Positions 54,747 through 64,000 of a DNA stretch of 64,000 nucleotides are shown here, piece after piece. The notes under the pieces are model-generated. The model saw only the letters and a program-made list of their open reading frames with translations. It did no database searches and was not told the DNA's origin. The translations under genes were made by a program, and so were the position numbers. The stretch is from Datura wrightii (taxonomy: Eukaryota > Streptophyta > Magnoliopsida > Solanales > Solanaceae): contig JASDFA010000003.1 of NCBI GenBank assembly GCA_035772735.1, forward strand, positions 125,541,001 to 125,605,000, in the 5' to 3' direction. Within the stretch, counting starts at the first letter, position 1, and every line of letters starts with the position of its first letter.

Positions 54747-55940
54747 ATGACACCAAAAGGAAAGAAGGTGATTGTAGGTGAGAAGAGCCGTAAGAGGGGA
54801 AGAAAAATAGAAGCTAGTTCCTCGGCTCCCAAAGCAGGGCCAGTAAGGAGATTCGGTGCGAAGGCAGTTGAGCCTCACGGCCTTACTTGGTTTAACAATC
54901 AAAAAGAAGCCAAGTATGCCCCTAAGAACTGGATAGATGAGGGTCGGTTGGCACTTGAGTTCCCGGCTATTCGGGAAAGATATGTGACTTGAGAGCTGGT
55001 TATATCTTCAATAAGCCAGAGAGATGCAACCTCACCTTGGTGAGGGAATTTTACACAAACTAGGACACCTCATTCGAAGAGAGTACAATGGGAAGAATTA
55101 GAGGACAAGTGGCATGATTCACGGCAAAGAGGATCAATGCTTTCTTAGAAGCACCTCCAGTAGACCCTTCTCAATATTTCATCTTGTTGGAAAAAGCCTC
55201 CATACAGAGACATCTTCAATACTTTGTGCGGTGAGCACTCATCCACCCATAGGAGAGGGACCAAAATTGCACCAATTCCACCACTTGCATTTGCATATTT
55301 GAATAGGGAGGAAAGGTGTGGGTGAAGCTAGTATGTGCTATTTTTCTCCCTAGGACACATTTGACAAAGGTGACCTACGAGCGAATTGTTCTAGTGTACA
55401 CGCTGATGAAGGGGATACCAGTTAATTTTAGTTCTGTGATTCGTCGTAATATGAGGAGATCATGAAAAAACTGTAGATGGAAATATTCTCACAATAGTCT
55501 CCTGACCATGTACTTGAGAGAGGAAGGTATTGAGGAGGAGGATACAGATCTTTTTCTACCTTTGGTAGGACACTTGGCTGGACAAATGATAGAAATCACC
55601 AAAGTAAAGGAGATTGCCCCTTCAACAGGTCCATCTCTTACTATAGCTGATCGGCAAGCCCGAGACGAGAGTTATCAGGGTTGTATGTTTGGGATGATGG
55701 AATTACAACTGAAGATAGGAGGTCGACCAGACACTACTAAGGAGATATCACCTTTAGAGGCATGGTACCCGATCACAAGAGAGTGTTATGTTGATGTGCC
55801 GAGTGGGCCTGGCTTTTGAGGAACCGTTGGATAATGATGAGGCTACCGTCTCGACTGATAGTGGATATGATCTTCACATAGAGGAGGAGGAAGCTGCTAT
55901 AGGCGCCACGCAGGTTGGTGGCCAAGAGGATGATTCTTAG
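54747..55940 (+). pseudogene. TE3 second ORF: putative plant transposon protein-type domain, broken
   Basis: The ATG at 54747 opens a basic, Lys/Arg/Ser-rich N-terminus (MTPKGKKVIVGEKSRKRGRK). Then come FNNQKEAKYAPKNWIDEGRL, LGAGYIFNKPERCNLTLVRE, FYTN-stop-DTSFEES, RIRGQVA, FTAKRINAFLEAPPVDPSQY, VWVKLVCAIFLPRTHLTKVT, VYTLMKGIPVNFSSVIRRNM and, in the open stretch 55508-55819, EITKVKEIAPSTG and MFGMMELQLKIGGRP. It ends with an acidic tail (LHIEEEEAAIG). I recognise it as the 'putative plant transposon protein' family common in Solanaceae genomes (Transposase_32, from memory); its function is unknown. Stops at 54990, about 55063 and others, plus frameshifts, disable it. It lies downstream of gag/protease and upstream of the 3' LTR, the place of env-like ORFs in Athila. 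Confidence 0.7.
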
Positions 55941-57779
55941 TGACAAAGAAGTTCACTTTCTCTCCCTCTATAATGTGATTGTGTGTGCACTGATGACAAT
56001 GCACCTTTTTAAGTGTGGATTAGAGGAAAGCTAAATTCCTATTTATATTTAATTGCTATATTTATAGGTCATAGCATTTTTATATTCCTAGTAGTAGTGT
56101 CTTGATGATGTATAGGTCTTGGTCTGTAATAGATAGTATGATTATATTGACTACTTGGATACTTTGGACGTTTGACTTTGTATGTTCGTCTTGACTAGGT
56201 TATGTTTGGTTGCTTTATTTCAGAATAAATTTTTAAATTTTTGTTTTGTTTTGTTTGCGTCAGTATAGTCATAGAATAATGATATTTCCCTATGATAGAT
56301 GAACGACGAGCATCTTAAGGGAAGTTTCATCAAATTTTTTTATTTTTAGGATAGAGTCGTAGGACATCCGCTTGTATGCTTGTTGATATTCTGCTTAGCC
56401 GCTATGCTAGAGTAAATAGGGTGGTTATCTAGATTGCATAAGTTAGAATCCATGAGAGACTCACATATATCTTTAATTTGACTCAACATATCCTTAGGGC
56501 TTAATTATGAATTTAACTTGTCATTCAATATGATTGTATGGTTGTGTAGATATGGAAACTGCTTAGATTCTTATTGCCATGAGAGGTGAGCTGAATTATT
56601 TTGTTTGTATATAATGTAGAAGCTAGAACTTGCCTTAGTGTATGTATAATAATTAGTTGGTATGGAGTAGAGAGATGATCAAGGCATTTCTTTGAAAAGC
56701 CATTTTTTCCCACATTTGTTTTTCCTTTCTAATCATTCTCCCTAGTTAACCCTGTTATGCTTAGAAGCCTTATTATTTCTTAGCCTCAATAATAGCTTAA
56801 TCCCCTTTTTTGTGAGGCCTCAAACTTATTAATCAAAAGTAGTCTTACGCACTTTCAGACTTGAAAGTTAAGGCCCACCGAAGTATAATGTCAAGGAAAA
56901 AAGAAAAGGTTGCCGTAAGGAAAGAAAAGAGAGAAAAAAGAGTGACAATAAAAATTGTGTTGTATACTTGTTGAAAATGAGAGCTTAATTGCAAGATCCT
57001 TAGTTATCATATCATTAGAAAACTAGCAGCCAAGTAGTATAAAATGGGGCATGAAAATAATAGACAAAGGTGAGAGGAGGAAAGGTGGACAAGCAAGAAA
57101 AAATGGTGGACAAGCAATGTGAAATATGTCTTAAAAGTTCTTAGGGTGGTAATCTCTATAAAATGAAATATCAATCCTACCCGTCCCTTAGCTCGGATGG
57201 AAGAATCCCAAATAGGGAATGAAGGAGAATCCCATCCAAGAAGCTCTGAGAGAGCCTGAAAAAATAGTAAGAAGAAAATATATATAAGCCGACATTACAA
57301 CCAAGAAAAGTCCTTGTGATCCTAATCTCTTGAAGCAATTAGGTAGTCTTAACGTACATGAAAGGCAAGCCAATGGTATGTTGCGTATGTGCATTACATC
57401 ATTTGTGAGTGTGAGTGTGCCTTAATTATTGTGTTCCATGTCTTATATTGATGAATTTTAGAGAGGAACACTACTAAAAGTGAGGAAACAGAAGAGGTCT
57501 AATTTGGTGTACTACTAGTTGCATGTGCCACACTTAATCATGTTGGCCTTTTGTTTGAAAAGATGAGGCATTTATAGAGGTTGTGTGATCTTGATTGTGA
57601 AATCTTTCTATGTGCTTTATTGAGAATTGTGGTATGAGGATAAACCACTTTATGTATGCTCCATGCCAGTTGGTTGAGTATGAGTTGAAAGAGGTGTCAA
57701 GTTTGATGGTGAAACATGATTTTATGTATATTTTAAGGATTGTTCGAGGATGAACAATGGTTTAAATACGGGTTGGTGA
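55941..57779 (+). other. TE3 3' untranslated region with weak polypurine tract
   Basis: About 1.8 kb without a credible gene. It contains TTTTTTGTGAGGCCTCAAAC near 56806-56825, a phrase I associate with the 3' regions of Athila-like elements, purine-rich runs near 56890-56960, and GTTCGAGGATGAACAATGG near 57742-57760, followed by AAATACGGGTTGGTGA, a decayed polypurine tract directly before the LTR. Short open stretches on either strand show no domain. Confidence 0.6.
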
Positions 57780-59220
57780 TGTTGGGCATATTTTCATGCC
57801 CATTTGCCATGTTTTTACCCATATTTGATCATGTTTTGAGTTCATAATTCTTAATTTATGATTAAATTCATGTATGTGTGTGTTTTATGTGCTAACAAAC
57901 AATTTGAGTTGATTTGAGCAGGAAACTAAGAAAAATGATCTCAAAATGATGCAAGGTTTGACAGGTTTGGCTCTATGGCTAATGCCCCGCACCAAGTCCC
58001 AAACTTCAGGGAAATACATTCACAGTTTGGTGCTATGGCTGGCGCTACACACCAGCCCTCAAATTTCAGAGAAAAAAAATCTCATGTTGGTGCTATGGCT
58101 AGGGCGGCACGCCAGGCCTATTCAGGAGCTAAAAATTACTGAAAATTTGAAAAGCATGTGGCAAGATAGGAGGGGCGGCACGCTAGACCCATTTTGGGGT
58201 GAAAATGTTGATTTTTAAGCCAAGTATTGAAGGGAAGAAGCGTCATTTGAAGGCTCATCTATAAATATAAGTCTTAGGTCGTTTGTTACATAGTTTTTGA
58301 CTTCTGGGAGTAGTTTTTGACTGCATGAAGCAGTTTTTGCTCATTTTTATTTCGTAGTTCATTCATGAAAGCTTGTTAGCAGCTTAGATGGAAGACATGG
58401 TTCTACAACTAGGTTTTATCTTCTTTACTTCGTATTTTCACATGATAATAACTAAGTATTTGTTTTTCCACTTGTTTTTGAGTGGCTAAACTCATATTCT
58501 AGGGTTGTGGCCATGGAGAATGGTTGACTGTTTGACAGATTAATTAAATTTAGTTTTGATCCTACTTTTAGGGTTGTTTGTATTTATTTGTTTTAATTTA
58601 TTATTTATGAGGTTGATCACCTTGTAAGTATTCCGTTGGCTTTCAATTTGACATGGGAAAGGGAATCAAAATGGTTAAAAATAAATATAGAATGGGAATT
58701 CAAAGACCCTTGAACCCATTGGTGATAGGATAGAAGTTGTTATTGAGGATAGGAATATACCCTTCTATCCCGTTTAGTTGAATACAAGTAGGCATAATCG
58801 TCGTTTCAGTTCTCCTGCGACCATAGGGATATAGGCATTAGGGTTCATGAAATAGTTTTTGTATACTAGGTATAGTGGCAACAAATGGGAAAGTAACTTA
58901 AAACTAACATCTATAGGAAGAATCATTGTAGTTTAATTACATCTAGAAAACTCAACCTAGAACCAACAAGGTGCCAACCCTAGTCTGTCATCATTATCGA
59001 AATACAATCAAGTTTGCATTTGTTTTAGTTAATTTCACATTTGAAGTATTAATAGTTTAATTTTCCAAACTAATATCCATTTTACTTGTTTCGTAAATTA
59101 GTGAAATCAAAGTGTAACCTTATAATGATTAAATTGACAAGTTCCTATGGGTACGATATTTGGACTTAACGATCCTATATTACTTGATGACCATGTGCGC
59201 TTGCGTGCGCTTGGGCGACA
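57780..59220 (+). repeat. TE3 3' LTR
   Basis: 1441 bp, TGTTGGGCATATTTTC to GCTTGGGCGACA, same orientation as 10425-11862. The repeat array (units near 57969, 58029 and 58089) and the TATA box CTATAAATATAA (58259-58270) are kept. A short gap of about 20 bp relative to the 5' LTR lies near 57955. Confidence 0.88.
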
Positions 59221-60240
59221 TCAGTCCGTGAACAACTTTAGACTTTGTCTAGTTGAGAAAGTGCTTTGCCCTCTTTTCATGCCAATATTGGGTAGGCTAT
59301 TCAATATGATGCTCATAGAGCATCGTATGATATTATGATGCCTTCCTACTCATGCCAACGTACCACAATTTATTCCAAGCATGATTCTGTGTCCTACTCA
59401 GACTTTGGCCAAATCTAAATTCATTGTGGCATTTTATCTAACACATGGTTGACATGAGTACAAATTTTTCTATGTCACAAAATTTCTGACCTCACACCCT
59501 CACCATTATACTCTACTTCTATAATAAGATGATCAACAACCTTCGAGAATCCTTGGGCTACTCAGACTTTGCTTTAGATGACCCCCACAAACTAAGGTAG
59601 AAATTGAATGAACTTAAAAACACAACAAGACTAGAGTTCCCTTACCTTTTTTTCTTATAGAGTAAAGTGCTTGTTGATGATCTTGCAAGAGTAATTGAGT
59701 GAAACCAAGCGTATGAAATATTTAGCGAGAGATGGAATGGGTAGTTATATGTAAGATGTGAGAAGTTGTGGAATGGTAGGGAAGGAGAGTGGTTCAAATG
59801 AAATAAAAGTGTTTTCCCGTTACTTTTGAAGTAATGGGTCCTTTAAAATTTATTTATTTTTATTATACACACACACACACACACACACACAAAGAGGCAG
59901 GGCAGAACCTATGTCGCGGCTGCATTTAGGCAATCGCAATCCATACTTCTGTTGCATTTCACTCATTTTGAATACCATTGACAGGTTCCTTTCTGGAGGC
60001 ATTTGTGGTTTAAGCTCGACCATGGATAAGCATCCGCATTTCATAGATGGAATGTGAAGTATGTCATTTTCCAGATCATTTTCTAGATTGAAATGCAGTT
60101 GATCTGCAGTCCGCACTTGGCCATCTATGATTCGCGATCAACTCGTGTTTCCTTCCAGATTCTAAATTTGCTCCTTCGTTCCTCAATGTGCTACAAAATG
60201 AAAAAATAATGTTAATTAGAATTTAGGGTTTCCTCCCAAA
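59221..60240 (-). other. TE9 downstream region, no gene recognised
   Basis: Sequence between the TE3 3' LTR and the integrase end of TE9. Near 60180-60260 the minus strand gives a VVTLTQSLFGRKP-like phrase, typical of the tail after Athila integrase. From 59221 to about 59860 I see no feature, and it does not continue TE2, although TE2 ends at the other side of TE3. Confidence 0.45.
59867..59891 (+). repeat. (AC)12 microsatellite
   Basis: Twelve AC units and a final A. Useful as a length marker; it encodes nothing credible. Confidence 0.92.
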
Positions 60241-60379
60241 CAATGACTGAGTTAACGTCACGACATGATGCAATTTCCTTGACTACTCAGACGTAGTCAA
60301 AGTAAATCATTTCCACCCATTTCACCTCATCTTGCACATCCAAGTTTTGTTTAACCATTTGACCAATAACTTTGAACCT

Positions 60380-61420
60380 GGTGCCATATTGATTTTAAAG
60401 TTCCACTGCCCCATAAGGATAGACGTGGATGACTTTGAACGGTCCGGACCATTTCAACTTTAATTTGCCCGAAAACAATCGAAATCTGGAGTTAAACAAC
60501 AAGACTAAGTTCCCAGGGGCAATCTCTCTCTATCACGCCTCCTGTCATGGTACAACTTCATTCTCTCTTTATACAAGGCTGCACTCTCATATGCTTTGAG
60601 TCAGAACTCATCAATTTCATTTAGCAGCTCAACCCTCAAATTTGCAACTTCGCTCCAATTAAGATTCAACTTTCTCAAGGCCCACAATACCTTGTGTTCC
60701 AATTCCATGAGCAAGTGGCATGCCTTTCCAAACACCAACAGATATGGGAACAACCCAATAGGCGTCTTATAGGCTATTATGTACACCCACAAGGCATAAT
60801 CTAACTTGCGAGACCAATCCTTTTTATTTGTGTTAACAGTCTTGGACAAGATGGTATTGATACCGCAGTTTGATACCTCCACCTAACCATTGGTTTGAGG
60901 ATGATACAGGGTAGCCCCCTTATGCTTCACCCCATATTTCTCTTACAAACCACTAAACAATTTTTTGCAAAAATGTGACCCCCCATCACTTATGATTGCT
61001 CGTGATGTGCCAAACCTAGAGAATATAGTCCTTTTGGCGAATGTTGTCACACTATTTCCTTTGTTATTGGGAAGCAAAATTGCTTCTATCCATTTGGACA
61101 CATAGTCCTTAGCCACAAGAATATACTTATGCCCATAGGAACATATAAATGGTCCCATGAAATCTACTCCCCATACATCAAACGGCTCCATCTCTAAAAT
61201 CAGGGTTAGCGGCAAGTCATGCTTCCTTGACATGCCACCACGTCATTGGCACCGATCACAAGATTTAACATAGTCGTGGTATTTAGATCATTGGCTAATA
61301 GTATCCACTCTGTAGAATTTTCTAGGCTATTCTTATTCCACTATGTGTCCTCTAATAGGCAAAGAGTGGCAAGCTTCAAGAATAGGCATCATATCAACTT
61401 CAGGTACACATCTCATGATT
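60380..61420 (-). pseudogene. TE9 Athila-type integrase pseudogene
   Basis: The zinc-binding region is near 61250-61400 (ILEACHSLPIRGHIVE; VKSCDRCQ). The clean stretch 61233-60943 gives MSRKHDLPLTLILEMEPFDV, then WGVDFMGPF with catalytic Asp 1, YILVAKDYVSKWIEAI and AIISDGGSHFCKK with Asp 2. After one stop LYHPQTNG-stop-VEVSN (about 60870-60905) keeps the catalytic Glu. 60882-60601 adds NTNKKDWSRKLDYALWVYII, YKTPIGLFPYLLVFGKACHL and PVELEHK-like sequence. The triad Asp/Asp/Glu is complete in translation, but stops interrupt the frame. Confidence 0.85.
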
Positions 61421-62160
61421 ATATTATCAGCACACATTCTAAACAAGTAAGGTTTATCCCAGTAGAACTTCCTCACATCATGCAAAAAATTCTTTCTCTA
61501 GTAGAAGTTCATGTCATCCGGTATCACATCACTAATTAGAAATTTAGCATAATCGGTAAACCACGGGATCAAGCCTTGCGAGGCTGCTAACACTTGCTCA
61601 TATGGAAATGCCTCATTTATCTCCAATTCATGCTTCGGTCTCCATTCATTTTCCAGTCTTGAAAGGTAATCATCTACTTGGTTCTCGCAACCCTTATGGT
61701 CTTTAACTTAAAAGAAAATTCCTACAAAAGCAAGATCCATCAGATCGGCCTTGGCTTGTCATCTTTCTTGGCCATCAAATATCGAATGGCTGCATGGCAT
61801 GCATGAATGATGTCATTGGGGCCTAGTAAATATGCTCTAAACTTCTCAAAGGCATATACCACTGCTAGCGATTCTTTCTCAGTAACCGTATAGTTCATTT
61901 GGGCCCCGTTGAGAGACTTGCTAGCATAGTATATTGGGTGAAAGAGCTTCTCTCTTATCTATCCCAAAATAGCTCCTAATGAAACTCCACTTTTATCACA
62001 CATGACATCAAATGGTTTGGTCCAGTCAGGTGTAATAACTATAGGATCTGTGGTGAGTTTCTCCTTAAAGCTTTCAAATGCCTTCAATCATGACTCATCA
62101 AACTCAAATTTTGTTTCCTTCTCCAACAACTTGCACAGCGGGTTAGCAATTTTGGAGAAG
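61421..62160 (-). pseudogene. TE9 RNase H and connection, pseudogene
   Basis: Minus-strand pieces in shifting frames: LYYASKSLNGAQMNYTVTEK-like near 61880-61940, VVYAFEKFRAYLLG-like near 61820-61865, FDLEVKDRKGCENQ-like near 61680-61720 and VDDYLSRLENEWRP near 61645-61690, followed by WFTDYAKFLISDVIPDDM near 61510-61565. These fit the Athila RNase H to integrase link. Many stops and frameshifts. Confidence 0.7.
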
Positions 62161-63109
62161 TCTCTAATGAATCTCACGGTAGAATCTAACATGACCCAAA
62201 AAGCTTCTGATCTCTTTCACTGATATAAGAGGTGGCAATCTGGATATGCCATCGATCTTCTCTATGTCAATCTCAATGCTTTTACTTGATATTCGATGTC
62301 CCAATACAATCCCTTCATTCACCATGAAGTGACACTTCTCCCAGTTTAATACTAGATTTATTTCTATACATTGCTTCAATACTGAAGCCAAGTGAGATAA
62401 AGAATCTTCAAACATATCACCTACTACAGAGAAGTCATCCATGAAGATTTCCATTGTGTCTCCACCATATTGGAAAATATTGACATCATGCACCTATGGA
62501 ATGTGGTAGATGCATTACAATATACGAAGCATTCGTTTGAAGGAAAATGTCCCGTAGGGAAATCTGATTATGCTCTTCTCTTGGTCCTCAAAAGCAGTGA
62601 AAATCTTGTTCTAACCAGAGTATCCATCTAAGAAATAGTAATAGGCCCTCCCTGCTGGTCTATCCAACATTTTATCCATAAAGGGCATGGGAAAATGATT
62701 CTTCTGAGCTCACCAGTTCAGCTTCAGATAATCCATGCATAGTCTCCAACCCATCACTATTCAAGTTGGCACTAATTCATTCTTACCATTATGGACCACA
62801 GTCATCCCTCCTTTCATCGGTACATATTGCATCGGGCTAACCCAATGGCTGTTATAGATGGGATAAATTACCCCAACATCAAACTATTTTATGATCTCTT
62901 TTTTCACCACTTCTTACATCAGTGGATTTAGCCTCCTTTGGTGTTTGATTCTAGGAATACAATTTTCCTCCTGCTGAATTTTGTGAGTTCAACTTCCTAG
63001 AGGAATTCTAATAATGTTAGTGATGAAGGAATAAATTTCCCATTTGTATGTTCTCAAGATGGACACAAAGGCTTCTACTTTCCAATCTCCCAGCTTTGCA
63101 GATATGATT
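62161..63109 (-). pseudogene. TE9 Athila-type reverse transcriptase pseudogene
   Basis: Lead-in IPLGS-stop-THKIQQEENC near 62950-63010 and HQRRLNPLM near 62920-62945, then PMKGGMTVV near 62795-62830, MDYLKLN near 62720-62745, FPMPFMDKMLDR near 62660-62700 and DQEKSIIRFPYGTF near 62545-62590. The clean stretch 62493-62164 has VHDVNIFQ-like sequence, palm signature FMDD (62445-62434), LGHRISSKSIEIDIEKIDGI and IRSFLGHVRFYREI. The palm Asp pair is intact; several stops lie upstream. It is interrupted on the right by the TE10 LTR at 63110. Confidence 0.82.
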
Positions 63110-64000
63110 TGTCACAACCTGAATATAGGCCCAGATCAAGATATAGGAAAAAGAACCCCGAGAAGCTCCAAGTTGACCCATGGTATAAACATGATATCTA
63201 ACTCAATCATAATGAAGTGGAAGATCAACATAATTAACATAGAGGATGTCTAATAATCTCATATATAACTCAAGTCCAAAGCTGATTACATTCTATGTCT
63301 AAAAAGCCTCTACTACTAACGAGTTGATGGGGCAAGACCCCAACTAACTCAATATAGTTTGAAACTATAAATACTAAATATAATAAATAAAGGGGCCCTT
63401 GGAAGATGAGGACTCACCAACTGAGACCGGGAGATACTGATGTTGAGAGTCTTGCTAATAGTAGAACTGAGCCTGATTCCAAGCCTGTATCATGAAACCA
63501 TACAACATAGAGTATGTTGTTAGTACGTGGAATATACCGAGTATGTAAGGTAAGTAAAACCTCTAAGTAAGTTAAATAAAAAATCATGCATATCATTAAA
63601 TATAATCAAGATAAGATTCTGAGAGTAGGGATTGCATGCTATTTTCTGAAATCATGATCTGAACATAACTGAATCGAATGACCTAAAGCTGAAAACTCAT
63701 AATCATGAGTAAAACTGAACATTGGGTTAAACCTGCTAAAAACATAATAACATTACTAATGAACATGCATAACTAAAATCATGAGGAACAATGGGAGACT
63801 CATCATATAACTGACATTATCACGTTAGAGCTTACGTGGTCCCGACTATTATACTCAAGTGGGCAAAGTCGTCCAAAGCCTTTCTAGGGCAAAGGAAGCT
63901 ACCATGATAATGATATCAAGCTGAAGGCCCCTTGACGACAGGGGAAGATCACAAGGGAGGTCCCAAATAATCTTATCATAGCTACGTTGGTGCGTAGTTC
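63110..64000 (-). repeat. TE10: chromovirus LTR on minus strand, runs out of window
   Basis: It starts TGTCACAACCTGAATATAGG at 63110 inside the TE9 RT lead-in and is collinear with the TE6 right LTR from 51438 (for example AGAACCCCGAGAAGCTCCAA; GAGTTGATGGGGCAAGACCC). It therefore shows the 3' end of an LTR of a minus-strand element inserted in TE9. Whether it is a 3' LTR of a full element or a solo LTR cannot be told from this window. Confidence 0.85.

Larger units (their letters stand above)
10425..59220 (+). mobile_element. TE3: Athila-like element, host of TE4-TE8, no pol polymerase domains seen
   Basis: The element is in three pieces: 10425-12170, about 25300-27786, and 53682-59220. The two LTRs (10425-11862 and 57780-59220) start TGTTGGGCATATTTTC and end GGGCGACA. 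The inside holds a primer site, the start of gag, a gag end with zinc knuckle, protease, a pol-tail remnant, a long non-coding leader and a second large ORF of the plant transposon-protein type. RT, RNase H and integrase are absent from all three pieces. The flanking 5-mers (ACTAA left, TCAGT right) do not match, so the ends may belong to different copies or one flank was rearranged. Assigning the middle piece to this element is inference from strand, order and lineage. Confidence 0.7.
59221..63109 (-). mobile_element. TE9: Athila-like pol remnant on minus strand
   Basis: From right to left: the RT N-terminal lead-in, RT with FMDD, RNase H, integrase, and a tail. Gag and protease would lie right of 63109, beyond the LTR of TE10, outside the window. 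No LTR of its own was found. The FMDDFSV signature separates it from the FIDD chromoviruses and places it with Athila/Tat. The left boundary at 59221 is only the edge of TE3. Confidence 0.78.

Noticed and set aside
54747..55940. The second ORF as a DNA-transposon transposase.
   Set aside because: No terminal inverted repeats or DDE transposase motifs were seen, and it sits between LTRs in an Athila-like context.
59850..60116. Minus-strand open stretch ending in a Cys-Val repeat.
   Set aside because: The Cys-Val repeat is the (AC)12 microsatellite; the rest lies in the TE9 downstream region without a domain.
7217..63109. TE2 (gag-protease, plus) and TE9 (RT-integrase, minus) as two halves of one inverted Athila element.
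   Set aside because: TE9 is interrupted by TE10 at 63110, so its own gag and protease may lie outside the window. No inversion join was found.
1..64000. tRNA, rRNA or host protein-coding genes.
   Set aside because: None could be recognised on either strand. The tRNA-like matches are primer binding sites of the retrotransposons.

Overview
This window looks like repeat-rich nuclear DNA of a flowering plant. It is almost entirely decayed Ty3/gypsy LTR retrotransposons nested inside one another. The LTR termini (TGTTATACCCC/TGTAATACCCC starts), the initiator-tRNA-Met primer sites, the chromodomain pol genes and the Athila-type pol and second open reading frame remind me most of Solanaceae (pepper, tomato or tobacco type). 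That family assignment is recall, not a search result. I found no host gene, tRNA, rRNA, CRISPR or bacterial-type feature. Nearly every coding stretch is broken by stops or frameshifts, so I list them as pseudogenes.

Layout, using labels TE1-TE10 throughout. TE1 (1-7216, +) is a chromovirus cut by the left window edge, with its 3' LTR at 4782-7216. TE2 (7217-10424, +) is an Athila-like remnant: LTR tail, primer site, gag and protease. TE3 (10425-59220, +) is an older Athila-like host element in three pieces (10425-12170, about 25300-27786, 53682-59220). It keeps both LTRs, gag/protease remnants and a large second ORF, but shows no reverse transcriptase or integrase. TE4 (12171 to about 25299, +) is a chromovirus inside TE3 whose 3' half is lost. 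TE5 (13127-23011, +) is a complete-ended element of another family inside the 5' LTR of TE4, with target duplication TCAAT. TE6 (27787-53681, -) is a chromovirus inside TE3, with target duplication TGCAT. TE7 (28882-37818, +) lies inside the left LTR of TE6. TE8 (39782-49577, -) lies inside the TE6 pol gene, with target duplication TCTTT. TE9 (59221-63109, -) is an Athila-like pol (RT, RNase H, integrase). TE10 (63110-64000, -) is the start of another chromovirus LTR interrupting TE9 and leaving the window.

The nesting is supported by joins that restore the interrupted host. TE6 pol reads on across TE8 once TE8 and one target copy are removed. TE6 LTR sequence resumes after TE7. TE4 LTR sequence resumes after TE5. 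The order of events is therefore TE3 first, then TE4 and TE6, then TE5, TE7 and TE8.

No new cellular system is visible. The most interesting signals are: a pol-less gag/protease/second-ORF Athila derivative with a possible internal promoter and intron (TE3); dense clusters of a near-palindromic ACGACTCGT motif followed by a conserved 17-nt motif TAAACTACGTCGTTTTA in the LTRs of five chromovirus copies; paired hairpins just upstream of the TATA box in TE5; a duplicated polypurine tract plus LTR terminus in TE7; and a tandem duplication spanning the right end of TE6.
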